A DNA stretch of 49,116 bases, from assembly GCA_903882905.1 (NCBI GenBank), contig CAIRYW010000004.1:1-49116 (forward strand). Direction: 5' to 3'. Below the pieces are notes generated by a model. The model was not told the origin of the DNA. It saw only the letters and a program-made list of their open reading frames with translations, and did not search any database. Position 1 is the first letter of the stretch, and each line of letters begins with the position of its first letter. The DNA is from an uncultured bacterium (lineage in GTDB: Bacteria; Patescibacteriota; Minisyncoccia; Phycocordibacterales; CAIRYW01). Positions 24,308 to 32,369 of this stretch are shown one piece after another. The translations under genes and the position numbers were made by a program.

Positions 24308-26035
24308 TTATTTTTGATAGTGCAGATTGATCGCTCTTTTAGCTAAATCTTTAAATCTTTTGGAAATAGCTAGTAAATGTTCTGGAACTTCTGGTTTTGC
24401 AACAGAAACTCTATTCCCTTCAAATTTTTGAGTAAGCTCTTTGGAACTACCTCTCAACTTTTTATTTTCCTTCCACCTCCACAACGCCTCAGTTGGACTG
24501 TCTTGTTCATAGTAGACAATTTTTGAAGGACGAAGTTCTGGATTCTCCTTAAAATAAGCTTCCCAATATTCTTCAGATCTAACTGGATCCTTGGCTTGCT
24601 CAAAAGATAAACCCGCTAAGTAAAGCATGTCTTTAATTGATTTTTGAATATCTATATCTATTTCGGGAGTTTTCTTAAAACCTAACAAAGAATGATAACT
24701 AAAAAACATATTAATAATTTTTGGATTACTGGTTTCTAAAATTTCTTCAAGTTTAGATTTAAATTTTTGTAAAGTTTCCCATGTTTGTTTTTCATCAGAT
24801 AAAACATATTCTTCTTTTAAAGAAAGAATTCTTTTGACGTTTGTTGGCAAATTTCCTAGGTATGGAATCATTTCATTAATTAAAACCTGAAACTCTGGTT
24901 TTAAAACTTTTTCACTTAAATTATTAATTAATTCAGTGTTTTCTTTTGGATTCATTTCTGTGTCCAATTCATAACGCGAACCATTTTTAGGACTGACTGA
25001 AGCATTCTTTGGAATAAAAACAACACCGGCATCAATCGGCATTCCTTCTTCATCCTTACTCCAAATCCATTGATTATTATGGTAGTCACCTCCGGCCTGA
25101 TCAAGTTGTCCTGAATAGGCATAGTGAGAAGCTATAAGCGCTGATGGAAAAGCAAAAAATATTTCATTATATTTTTCTGCACCATAATGAGCATCAGCTA
25201 CTTCTTCTGTGGCCACATGAATAGATGTAAAATCCCACAAAGAACCATCATAATGAAGACTTTTAATATCAGAAAAATTTTCTAGATTAGCGAAAGCTTT
25301 TTCTTCACTATCACAACCATCTAAATTAATAAGACCGCGTTTTAAAAAATTTTCTAAAGCTTCATCTTTTGATAATTCACCAACAGATAGAGAAAGTTGG
25401 TTTTTTAATTTTCGACCATTACTCATTGTTGTTTTGAATCCATCCCAATATTTATTTAGACCAGCCCAATGGTTAACTGCACCCAAATGATCTCTGATTC
25501 CTTGTCTTGTCACATGGGTAACCATCTGTGATGGAAAACGATGCAAAAGTAATTCATATTCTTCGATTGATAAAGAAGCTAAATGTTCTGGATTAAAATA
25601 TTTTTTGACATCCTCGGCAGTATATCCAGATTTAGTCCATCTTTCAGTTTCACCATGATAGAAATCATTCAAACGTTTTTCTGTTTTTTGGCGAAAACCT
25701 GGAGATTCAAAAAGAGGTTGCTCTGGTGTAAATTCTAACTCGCCAATTTCTTTTTCCTTTATGCCGATTTCCTCTCTAATTTTTTTTAATTTAAAATAAT
25801 CAGCAAATTGTCTCCAGCCACTTTTGGAAATTTCTTCTAATGTATCTCGCAAACTAGCAAGCTCTTGTTTAGTTTGTTCCAAATGAGTTTCAGTTTGTTC
25901 TTTTTTTTCAAGATCAGAATCTCTTTTTTGAAAACCCTCTTGTCTTTCTTGTCTAATTTCTTGAGCCAAAAGATCACGCTCATCTCGATTGCTTTCTTTT
26001 GAAAAATCTCTTATAAGATCAGGGACTTCTTTCAT
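24308..26035 (-). CDS. large soluble protein of unknown function
   Basis: 575 residues, no signal peptide or membrane helix. The N-terminal ~105 residues are a charged coiled coil (RDERDLLAQEIRQERQEGFQKRDSDLEKKEQTETHLEQTKQEL). The middle holds a distinctive region with MVTHVTRQGIRDHLGAVNHWAGLNKYWDGFKTTM (~170-205) and HVATEEVADAHYGAEKYNEIFFAFPSALIASHYAYSG (~275-311), rich in His, Tyr and Asp, then GGDYHNNQWIWSKDEEGMPIDAGVVFIPKNASV. The conserved-looking His and Asp could bind metal. No family recognised. It lies between the PilM-like gene and alaS with 4 bases to alaS. Confidence 0.75.
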   Translation of the reverse strand: MKEVPDLIRDFSKESNRDERDLLAQEIRQERQEGFQKRDSDLEKKEQTETHLEQTKQELASLRDTLEEISKSGWRQFADYFKLKKIREEIGIKEKEIGELEFTPEQPLFESPGFRQKTEKRLNDFYHGETERWTKSGYTAEDVKKYFNPEHLASLSIEEYELLLHRFPSQMVTHVTRQGIRDHLGAVNHWAGLNKYWDGFKTTMSNGRKLKNQLSLSVGELSKDEALENFLKRGLINLDGCDSEEKAFANLENFSDIKSLHYDGSLWDFTSIHVATEEVADAHYGAEKYNEIFFAFPSALIASHYAYSGQLDQAGGDYHNNQWIWSKDEEGMPIDAGVVFIPKNASVSPKNGSRYELDTEMNPKENTELINNLSEKVLKPEFQVLINEMIPYLGNLPTNVKRILSLKEEYVLSDEKQTWETLQKFKSKLEEILETSNPKIINMFFSYHSLLGFKKTPEIDIDIQKSIKDMLYLAGLSFEQAKDPVRSEEYWEAYFKENPELRPSKIVYYEQDSPTEALWRWKENKKLRGSSKELTQKFEGNRVSVAKPEVPEHLLAISKRFKDLAKRAINLHYQK

Positions 26036-26039
26036 ATAT

Positions 26040-27806
26040 TTATTCTAAAGTCGCTTTTATTCTTCTTACTCCTTGGGAGACAGCTTCTTCTTTTGAGATT
26101 TTAAAATGACCTAGTTCTGAAGTGTTTTTTACATGAGGACCTCCGCAAAATTCCTTTGAAAACGCTTGATCAATTGTATCTCCAATATAATAAACAGTTA
26201 CTTCGTCAGGATATTTTTCTCCAAAAAAATGGAGCGCGCCAGTTTTTTCTGCTTCTTCTTTTTTAAGAGTTACGACATTTACATGAAGAGCTTGTCCAAT
26301 TTTTTCATTCACAATTTCTTCAACTTTTTTCTTTTCCTCGTCAGTCATTTTTTGTGAATGTATAAAGTCAAAACGTAGGCGTTCTGGTGTTATATTGCTT
26401 CCCTTTTGTGAGACGTGGCTGCCTAGTACAGTTCGCAAAGCTTGATGCAATAAATGTGTAGCTGTGTGGTATTGAATGGTTTTTTCATCAGTTCCTCCAA
26501 GACCTCCTTTAAATTTTTTCTCTGCTCCTACTCGAGAAAGGTCTTGGTGTTTTTTGAACTCTTCATCAAATTCTTTATCGTCAACTGAGATATTTTTTTC
26601 TAATGCTAATTCTTTTGTTATTTCAAATGGAAAACCATAAGTAGAAAAAAGTATAAAAGCATCTTTTCCAGAAATTCCATGGGAAGAGATTTTTTCAAAT
26701 TGCTTTATACCGTCTTTCAAAGTTTTTCTAAATTTCTGTTCCTCTTTTTCAATCTCAGTCTTGATAGTTTCTTTTTTTTGTTCTAATACTGGGTAAACAT
26801 TTTTGTATTTTTCAATTACGGTTTCTGCAATCCAAAACAGCGAGCTTGGTTTCATTCCAAGTTTATCAGCGTGCATTACAGCTCTTCGAAGCAGTCTGCG
26901 TAAAACATATCCCTGATCTGTGTTTGAAGGTGTTACATTATCTCCTATAAGAAATACCGAGGTCCTTACGTGATCTGCGACGATTCTTTTTGACCTTTCA
27001 TTATCATCAGTAGCAAATTCATTTATTTTTTCAATTGTATCTGTAAAAAGATCTGTATCAAAAATCGATTTCCATTTTTGGATAACTAAAGTTAATCTCT
27101 CAAGCCCCGCTCCTGTATCAACATTTTGATTATTAAGTTTTCCAATTATTTTTCCATCCTTCTTTTCATATTCCATAAACACATTGTTCCAAATTTCAAC
27201 AACTTTTTGTTCCTTGTCTGCTTGTTTAAACTCCTCGATACTTAAATCACCAAGACCTATTTCAGTTGTATCGTAAAACATTTCTGTATCAGAACCACAT
27301 GGGCCATTTTCACCAACGCTCCACCAGTTTGATTTTGCTCCCATAAAATAAATTCTATTTTTTGGAATACCAACTTTTTCCCATATATCAGCTGAGACAG
27401 TATCTTTTGGTGCATTTGAATCGCCTTCAAAACAAGTAATATAAAGTCTTTTTGGATCAAGTCCAAAACCTTCTTTTGATGTTAAAAGTTCAAAACTCCA
27501 TTTAATTGCGTCTTCTTTAAAATAATCGCCCAAGGACCAATTACCAAGCATTTCAAAAAAAGTGTCATGAGTAGCATCACCAACCTCATCAATATCTTGT
27601 GTGCGAACACATTTTTGAACATCCACAATTCTTTTTCCTTTTGGATGTGGAACTCCTAAAAGATACGGAACAAGAGGTTGCATGCCCGCAGTATTAAAAA
27701 GCACAGATGGGTCATTTTCAGGCACTAAAGGAGCAGATGGAATGACAGCATGTCCCCTTTTCTCAAAAAAATCTAAAAATTTCTGTCGTATTTCTTCTGA
27801 TTGCAT
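26040..27806 (-). CDS. alaS: alanyl-tRNA synthetase, minimal form
   Basis: 588 residues from the ATG at 27806. An open frame continues to 27929, but those codons overlap the preceding gene and its terminator. Class II catalytic core with FNTAGMQPLVPYLLGVPHP, VGDATHDTFFEMLGNWSLGDYF and GAGLERLTLVIQ. The editing site has HTATHLLH (His447/His451) and CGGPH (Cys554/His558). Two parts usual in AlaRS are missing: the beta-barrel between the tRNA-binding helices and the editing domain is reduced to a short linker, and the C-terminal DHHA1/C-Ala domain is absent (normal length ~870). It should still charge and edit. Confidence 0.95.
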   Translation of the reverse strand: MQSEEIRQKFLDFFEKRGHAVIPSAPLVPENDPSVLFNTAGMQPLVPYLLGVPHPKGKRIVDVQKCVRTQDIDEVGDATHDTFFEMLGNWSLGDYFKEDAIKWSFELLTSKEGFGLDPKRLYITCFEGDSNAPKDTVSADIWEKVGIPKNRIYFMGAKSNWWSVGENGPCGSDTEMFYDTTEIGLGDLSIEEFKQADKEQKVVEIWNNVFMEYEKKDGKIIGKLNNQNVDTGAGLERLTLVIQKWKSIFDTDLFTDTIEKINEFATDDNERSKRIVADHVRTSVFLIGDNVTPSNTDQGYVLRRLLRRAVMHADKLGMKPSSLFWIAETVIEKYKNVYPVLEQKKETIKTEIEKEEQKFRKTLKDGIKQFEKISSHGISGKDAFILFSTYGFPFEITKELALEKNISVDDKEFDEEFKKHQDLSRVGAEKKFKGGLGGTDEKTIQYHTATHLLHQALRTVLGSHVSQKGSNITPERLRFDFIHSQKMTDEEKKKVEEIVNEKIGQALHVNVVTLKKEEAEKTGALHFFGEKYPDEVTVYYIGDTIDQAFSKEFCGGPHVKNTSELGHFKISKEEAVSQGVRRIKATLE

Positions 27807-27832
27807 GTGAATAAATGTAGCATAAAAGCAAC

Positions 27833-27868
27833 ATAAAAAAAATTCCGGAACATTTTGACAATGTCCGG
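27833..27868 (-). terminator. intrinsic terminator abutting the 94-residue gene
   Basis: On the minus strand CCGGACATT and AATGTTCCGG (27860-27868 and 27845-27854) pair, followed by a run of eight T. The hairpin begins at the base after the stop codon of the gene upstream. Confidence 0.75.
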
Positions 27869-28153
27869 CTAGTGGTGGCAACAACTCACTTTCCCACTTA
27901 GATGCTCTTCGGGAATAGTAATTCCACATTTCCGAGCAAGCTCCAATGCTTCTTTCTCATCTTTCTCGGATAATGGTAAGGGGAAATAAGTTCCACCACC
28001 TGGTCCCTGCATTTGTTGTGGTGTGCTGACTTTCAAAAACTGCTGGGCATCTCTCGGTATATAGTTAAAATCTTCGGGAATAGCTTTTCTAAGTATTCCT
28101 CTGATTCTCACGAATCTTTGTCCTGCGGTTTCGGTAGTAGTATCTTGTGACAT
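27869..28153 (-). CDS. small protein with a CCHH C-terminus, unknown function
   Basis: 94 residues, Gln/Pro/Gly-rich in the middle (STPQQMQGPGGGTYFPLPLSEKDEKEALELARKCGI) and ending GKVSCCHH, a possible metal-binding tail. Base composition is visibly higher in GC than flanking genes. It has an intrinsic terminator immediately after the stop, so it is a stand-alone unit placed between the UDG gene and alaS. Upstream lies a small inverted repeat (GTTGTAT...ATAACAAC, 28154-28180) that may be an operator. No family recognised. Confidence 0.6.
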   Translation of the reverse strand: MSQDTTTETAGQRFVRIRGILRKAIPEDFNYIPRDAQQFLKVSTPQQMQGPGGGTYFPLPLSEKDEKEALELARKCGITIPEEHLSGKVSCCHH

Positions 28154-28201
28154 AAATAACAGTTGTTATATTAATCATACAACATCATCCTAAGGACCGA
28201 C

Positions 28202-28825
28202 CTATAGGTGTTTATCCACAGGTTTCAAAATTTCAAAATCTTTTTTCAGGGTGTCACGCATTCCTCCGTTATAAAGCGCAGCTGCAGGATGGTAAAAAGG
28301 GATAATTTGTATGTCACCATAAATTGCTTTTGCTACGTAACTTTTTCCATGAGCCTTCGAAATTGGTTCAATATCGAGAAATAATCTAAATTTTTCCATA
28401 ATGTATTGCATAGAAAATCTACCAAGGGTTGCAATAACTAAAGGCTGTATTATTTCAATCTGCCTATCAAGAAAAGATCCATAAGCTGAAATTTCATTTG
28501 GTAATGGATCTCTATTTTCCGGTGGCCTGTCTTTAACTATATTTGTTATATAAACATCCTCCCTTTTTAAGTCAACGTGATTTAAAAGTTCATCTAAAAA
28601 TTTTCCAGCAGCGCCGCAAAAAGGTCTGCCCTGCATAGCTTCATTTTTTCCTGGAGCTTCTCCAATAAAAACTATTTTTGCAAAATGACTTCCTTCACCT
28701 ATAACTGGGAAATATTTATTTTCAGTTCGGTATTTGTATAAAGGCGATGCAGAAAAATTTATCAAATCATTTTTGACTGCTAGCATTTTTTCTCGCCTCT
28801 CAATTATTTCTCCTTCAGAAAACAT
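28202..28825 (-). CDS. uracil-DNA glycosylase, family 4-like, without Fe-S cysteines
   Basis: 207 residues. Removes uracil from DNA by analogy. Motif 1 is IGEAPGKNEAMQGRPFCGAAGKFLD (~54-78), and motif 3 is FYHPAAALYNGG (~177-188); VYITNIVKDRPPENRDPLPNE (~92-112) matches family 4. Family 4 enzymes normally bind a [4Fe-4S] cluster with four Cys; here the positions read Asn/Phe-type, and the VKC of the family is VKD. Only one Cys (Cys70) is in the entire protein. Adjacent to the PD-(D/E)XK nuclease gene by one base, implying a repair operon. Confidence 0.85.
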   Translation of the reverse strand: MFSEGEIIERREKMLAVKNDLINFSASPLYKYRTENKYFPVIGEGSHFAKIVFIGEAPGKNEAMQGRPFCGAAGKFLDELLNHVDLKREDVYITNIVKDRPPENRDPLPNEISAYGSFLDRQIEIIQPLVIATLGRFSMQYIMEKFRLFLDIEPISKAHGKSYVAKAIYGDIQIIPFYHPAAALYNGGMRDTLKKDFEILKPVDKHL

Positions 28826-28826
28826 A

Positions 28827-29615
28827 CTAAAAAAGCTTTTCTTTTTTAGGTTTCATAAATTTACTTGCTTCCTGAGCAGAAAATTTTCTGTAGGCACAAT
28901 ATTCACAAGTCTCTGCGGGTTCAGGAATTTCATTTTGATCTAGGAGTTTTTTAATCTCCAAGATTTTTCCATGTACCCAAGAATCATCTCCTTTGTGTGC
29001 AATCAAGGTAACATCAAATTCCAATTTTCCATCAAAGGCTTCTCTATCTTTTCTACCGTTAACATAAACAAAATATCCTGTATCAGAAACTTTAAATCCT
29101 TTTCGTCTGAACAACCATTGGTAAATCTCCATTTGTCTTTTATATTGAGTCTGCCACTTGGTGTCATCAAGAGAATCCATGTTTCCGTCCTTTGATGTAG
29201 CCTTATAATCAACGATAATCAAGTTACCATTTTTATCTACCCAAACATCGTCAATTGCTCCGCTGATTGTCATACCAGTTTCTTTATCAACATGCTGAAT
29301 ACCAACAAAATTTTCTCGCCAGTCATTTAAACTTTCATGTGTAAGAGGGATTGCATCAACTCCGTATTTTTCCATTAGCGGATGGGATTCTTTTTTTGCT
29401 CTGTGGATATCGAATTCTTTTTTTAAAAGTGCGTCAACGGCAATATTTAAGGTGAAAGATGGACCTTTAGGTCTTCCAATACCTAATTTGTTGTCCATAT
29501 AAAAACATCTTGGACACTCCATAAAAAGATCAATTTTTGAGCGAGAAAGCTTCCATTTTTCGCCTCCATAGTTCCAATTTGAACTTCTGATTTTTGGTTT
29601 TGAGTCGTATGCCAT
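28827..29615 (-). CDS. PD-(D/E)XK nuclease (RecB/Cas4-like)
   Basis: 262 residues. The nuclease core is SGAIDDVWVDKNGNLIIVDYKATS (~118-141), with the Asp and the D-x-K motif of the RecB/Cas4 group, then QMEIYQWLFRRKGFKVSDTGYFVYVNG. Two Cys pairs, ECPRC (~34-38) near the N-terminus and CEYC (~237-240) near the C-terminus, are arranged like the [4Fe-4S] staple of Cas4/AddB. No cas gene or CRISPR array is nearby, so DNA repair with the downstream UDG is more likely than adaptation. It is 4 bases after the mnmA stop. Confidence 0.85.
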   Translation of the reverse strand: MAYDSKPKIRSSNWNYGGEKWKLSRSKIDLFMECPRCFYMDNKLGIGRPKGPSFTLNIAVDALLKKEFDIHRAKKESHPLMEKYGVDAIPLTHESLNDWRENFVGIQHVDKETGMTISGAIDDVWVDKNGNLIIVDYKATSKDGNMDSLDDTKWQTQYKRQMEIYQWLFRRKGFKVSDTGYFVYVNGRKDREAFDGKLEFDVTLIAHKGDDSWVHGKILEIKKLLDQNEIPEPAETCEYCAYRKFSAQEASKFMKPKKEKLF

Positions 29616-29619
29616 ACCT

Positions 29620-30828
29620 CTATTCTATCACGCCACCACCTATGCAAACATCTTTGTCATAAATAACAATTGATTGACCTGAGGCAGATGTTTGAGGCTC
29701 ATCAAATTCTACGATCCATGATTCTTCTGGTCGGCAAGGACCGTCCTTAATACCGCAATCTCCAAGGAAGGTCCTTGCCGATCTTGAAAGCCTAACTTTT
29801 TGGTATTTTTGGTGATATCTAATCTGGGCGGTGTATATCTTCCCTTCTTCTGGAATTTCATTTATCCAATTCGCATTTGTAATGGTTATTTTTTTTTCAA
29901 TCCTACCTGATTCATTTTCTAAATCATCTTTTGTACCAACTGTAATTGCATTTGTCTTTTGATCTTTTGAGATGACATAAAAAGGAACATCTTCTGTTGT
30001 TTTTTTTGTGATTATAAATCCATGCCTTTCTCCAATTGTAAAAAATACAGCGCCATCATGGGTTCCAATTTGTTCACCTGTTTTATTAAACACAATTCCA
30101 CTTTTTGATTTTATGTAATGCGAAAGAAAATCTTTCATATCAACATCACCTAAAAAACAAATACCTTGGCTGTCTTTTTTTTCTGCGTTAGGTAATTTTA
30201 TTTTTTTTGCAATTTTTCTAACCTCAGATTTTTTTAAATGTCCAATTGGAAATATAATTTTGGAAAGTTGATCCTGAGTTAATGTCCAGAGAAAGTAACT
30301 TTGTTCCTTTTCTGGATCAATTGCTTTGCACAAATTTCTCCTCAAGTTCGTACCTCTCTCCGCTGCGCTCCGTGAGGAACGACCTTTTCCCGAAATTTGT
30401 TTGACGTCAGTTAACTCCTTTTGCGAAATTTGTGCATAGTGTCCTGTTGCGACAAAATCTGTCCCCATTTCTACAGCCTTTTTTAAAAAAGCACCAAACT
30501 TTATTTCTTTGTTGCACATTACGTCGGGATTGGGAGTTCTTCCTTTTTTGTATTCGGAAATCATGTAGTCTGCAACATTTTCCTTGTATTCCTTTTCTAA
30601 ATCAATAGTCACAAATGGGATACCAAGATGCGCTGCGACTCTCATTGCATCTCGCCTTTCTTCTTTCCATGTGCATTCAAGCCATTCAGGTGTCCATGTT
30701 TTAATAAAAGCTCCGACAACCTTATAACCTATTTTTTTAAGTAAGTGTGCAGATACTGCAGAATCAACACCTCCAGAAAGGCCGACGAAAACTGTCTTAT
30801 TGACTTTGTTGTTTTTTGGTTCTAGCAT
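29620..30828 (-). CDS. mnmA: tRNA-specific 2-thiouridylase with two palindromic in-frame insertions
   Basis: 402 residues. Thiolates U34 of tRNA Glu, Gln and Lys. ATP pyrophosphatase P-loop GLSGGVDSAVSAHLL (~16-30), catalytic Cys105 in NPDVMCNKEIKFG and Cys224 in GICFLG, both present. Two stretches have no counterpart in normal MnmA: residues ~137-166, which contain DVKQISGKGRSSRSAAERG between TGHYAQ and CKAIDPEKEQSYFLW, and residues ~348-368, containing ARTFLGDCGIKDGPCRPEE. Each is encoded by a palindromic DNA segment (see separate entries). Outside these the sequence is ordinary, so the enzyme may be functional. Confidence 0.95.
   Translation of the reverse strand: MLEPKNNKVNKTVFVGLSGGVDSAVSAHLLKKIGYKVVGAFIKTWTPEWLECTWKEERRDAMRVAAHLGIPFVTIDLEKEYKENVADYMISEYKKGRTPNPDVMCNKEIKFGAFLKKAVEMGTDFVATGHYAQISQKELTDVKQISGKGRSSRSAAERGTNLRRNLCKAIDPEKEQSYFLWTLTQDQLSKIIFPIGHLKKSEVRKIAKKIKLPNAEKKDSQGICFLGDVDMKDFLSHYIKSKSGIVFNKTGEQIGTHDGAVFFTIGERHGFIITKKTTEDVPFYVISKDQKTNAITVGTKDDLENESGRIEKKITITNANWINEIPEEGKIYTAQIRYHQKYQKVRLSRSARTFLGDCGIKDGPCRPEESWIVEFDEPQTSASGQSIVIYDKDVCIGGGVIE
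29731..29781. repeat. palindromic element inside mnmA (3' side)
   Basis: TCGGCAAGGACC (29731-29742) and GGTCCTTGCCGA (29770-29781) are perfect 12-bp inverse repeats with nested TCCTT/AAGGA inner arms. The segment is in frame and has higher GC than the rest of the gene. It encodes the extra C-terminal residues. Confidence 0.7.
30328..30435. repeat. palindromic element inside mnmA (5' side)
   Basis: The outer arms GCACAAATTT (30328-30337) and AAATTTGTGC (30426-30435) are exact inverse repeats. Inside are a further inverse repeat (GAGG-ACGA arms around CGGAGCGCAGCGGA) and a direct repeat, ACAAATTTCG. It encodes the extra residues ~132-167 of MnmA. Confidence 0.65.
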
Positions 30829-30834
30829 GGCTTT

Positions 30835-31041
30835 ATGAATGTTTTTTTGTTTTATTCGTTTGTTCTTTGTTTCTGTGTTTTTGGCGCACTAGGTTTCTGG
30901 CTTGATGGAAGGTTTGGCAAAAATAACGGTTGGAGTTTGGTTTGGTTTGTACTCTACATTATTTTTGCTATCGGGGTCACGATTATAATAGCCGAGAAAC
31001 AGGCATCACCGCCAATTCACCAGATACTACCGGTAAAGTAA
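30835..31041 (+). CDS. small two-helix membrane protein
   Basis: 68 residues with two hydrophobic segments (~2-22, ~33-53), separated by WLDGRFGKNNGW, and a Pro-rich C-terminus. It is divergent from mnmA, separated by 6 bases. The stop codon lies inside the stem of a strong intrinsic terminator, so it is a single-gene unit. The start is close to the mnmA start and no Shine-Dalgarno motif is present. No family recognised. Confidence 0.6.
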   Translation: MNVFLFYSFVLCFCVFGALGFWLDGRFGKNNGWSLVWFVLYIIFAIGVTIIIAEKQASPPIHQILPVK

Positions 31042-31054
31042 CCGGTATTTTTTT
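31028..31054 (+). terminator. intrinsic terminator overlapping the stop codon of the 68-residue gene
   Basis: TACCGGT (31028-31034), loop AAAGTA, ACCGGTA (31041-31047), then a run of seven T. Confidence 0.8.
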
Positions 31055-31094
31055 ATTATATTGATATTATTTTTTTTTATGTTAATCTCTACTT

Positions 31095-31268
31095 ATGCTA
31101 CTGTTCTCTTCAATTGTTATTGCTGTTGGGTTAATTCTTAGTGTCTCTGGTAGCCCTTATGAAGGCTACAGGAATAAGTCTCGACCAGCACGTCCATTTA
31201 TGCTTTGGATGGGAGGGGTTCTTATCGGAGCTGGACTCCTTATGTTTTTTGTTTTTTTATCCCCCTGA
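31095..31268 (+). CDS. very small two-helix membrane protein
   Basis: 57 residues: MLLFSSIVIAVGLILSVSGS is a first hydrophobic segment, SPYEGYRNKSRPARP a basic loop and FMLWMGGVLIGAGLLMFFVF a second segment. It lies between the 68-residue gene's terminator and its own terminator, so it is a separate unit. Too short to place in a family. Coding is supported by hydrophobic pattern, an ATG start and a terminator 10 bases after the stop. Confidence 0.55.
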   Translation: MLLFSSIVIAVGLILSVSGSPYEGYRNKSRPARPFMLWMGGVLIGAGLLMFFVFLSP

Positions 31269-31277
31269 ATGCTCCTA

Positions 31278-31308
31278 GGATTCATCTGTGTATGAGTCCA
31301 TTTTTTTT
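31278..31308 (+). terminator. intrinsic terminator after the 57-residue gene
   Basis: GGATTCAT (31278-31285) and ATGAGTCC (31292-31299), with one G-U pair and a 6-nt loop, then eight T (31301-31308). The convergent mltG stop is 40 bases further on. Confidence 0.65.
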
Positions 31309-31347
31309 ATTTCACTTTCGACTTTATGAACTTTAAAAACCTTCAAC

Positions 31348-32352
31348 TTACTTAAGATATTTTGCAATATTTGCCTTATGTTCGGCAAATGTCTTTGCAT
31401 AATGCACTACGCCGTCTTTGTCTGTCAAGAAAAACATATAAGGGGTCTCCTGAGGATTTGTAATTGCATCATATGCCGAATTGATGGCGTCCATTCCTGG
31501 GTTTGATATTGGAGTTGGTGGAAGACCTTTATATAAATATGAATTGTAAGGAGAATCTTTTTTTAAGTCATTTGCAGTAACATCTTTTGAATCCTCTCCT
31601 AATACATAAGCAATAGTTGCATCAGATTGAAGTGGAATTCCAGCAAGTAATCTTTTTTCAAAAATTTCAGCTACAATTTTTTTATCATCTGGCTTTTGTG
31701 CCTCTTTTTCAACAATTGAACCAAGGATCACAATGTCTGACTGTGTCTGTTTGCCCAATAGAAAAAGTCTAGGATTTTTTTCTTTAAATGTACTTATCAG
31801 TTTATTTACAATGTCAGCCTCGGTCATTCCCGGCAAGAAAAAATAAGTATCAGGAAATAAATATCCTTCTTGTGGTAAAGCCTGCGTCAAAAAAGCATCT
31901 TTATTAAAATTTGGAATAAGTGAGTAGAGTTTATTAGACATATCATTAGCTGTGAATCCTTCTGGAAAAGTTGTTTTAATTTTTTGAATACCAAAATACC
32001 CATGAGTTAATCTAATTGATGCCCCAATAATATTTTCTCCAACTCCAAATTTATATGGACCAGCAATTATTTTGTTTCGGCCGTAAATGATTGTCTCTAA
32101 ATCAAAAAGAGTTGATGACCAAATAATCCCTGCATTGTAGAGTTTATCTCCTGTTGATTTAATTCCATCGCCGTTATTTATTAATATAGTTTTCTCTCCA
32201 CCAAAATTTGGTTTTGGAACTATAAAAGCCAAAATTAATAAAAAAAATAGTGCACCAAAAATTTTTAAAATTAAAAATATTAAATTTCTAACTGGAGATT
32301 TTTTGTCCTCAGCTTTCTCGTTAACTGTTTCTACAGGTAGTTCCACTGACAT
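31348..32352 (-). CDS. mltG: endolytic murein transglycosylase MltG (YceG-like)
   Basis: 334 residues. Inner-membrane enzyme that cleaves nascent glycan strands and sets their length. One membrane helix (~22-45, LIFLILKIFGALFFLLILAFIV) and then a LysM-like region and the YceG catalytic domain: FPEGFTANDMSNKL, LPQEGYLFPDTYFF, ILGSIVEKEAQ (~209-218, the conserved Glu of SIVEKE), LQSDATIAYVLG, SPYNSYLYKGLPPTPISNPG and LFFLTDKDGVVHYAKTFAEH-type end. Normal length. It precedes the membrane protein gene on the same strand, spaced 17 bases. Confidence 0.95.
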   Translation of the reverse strand: MSVELPVETVNEKAEDKKSPVRNLIFLILKIFGALFFLLILAFIVPKPNFGGEKTILINNGDGIKSTGDKLYNAGIIWSSTLFDLETIIYGRNKIIAGPYKFGVGENIIGASIRLTHGYFGIQKIKTTFPEGFTANDMSNKLYSLIPNFNKDAFLTQALPQEGYLFPDTYFFLPGMTEADIVNKLISTFKEKNPRLFLLGKQTQSDIVILGSIVEKEAQKPDDKKIVAEIFEKRLLAGIPLQSDATIAYVLGEDSKDVTANDLKKDSPYNSYLYKGLPPTPISNPGMDAINSAYDAITNPQETPYMFFLTDKDGVVHYAKTFAEHKANIAKYLK

Positions 32353-32369
32353 TTTAATGTTGATTCAAA

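Noticed and set aside
27807-27929. 41-residue N-terminal extension of AlaRS
   Set aside because: It overlaps the end of the 94-residue gene and its terminator, and the AlaRS family N-terminus begins at the Met at 27806.
28827-29615. Cas4 of a CRISPR system
   Set aside because: No other cas gene and no repeat-spacer array in the window; the neighbour is a UDG.
29620-30828. Frameshift or pseudogene in mnmA because of odd residues
   Set aside because: All catalytic motifs are in the same frame and the odd stretches coincide with palindromes.
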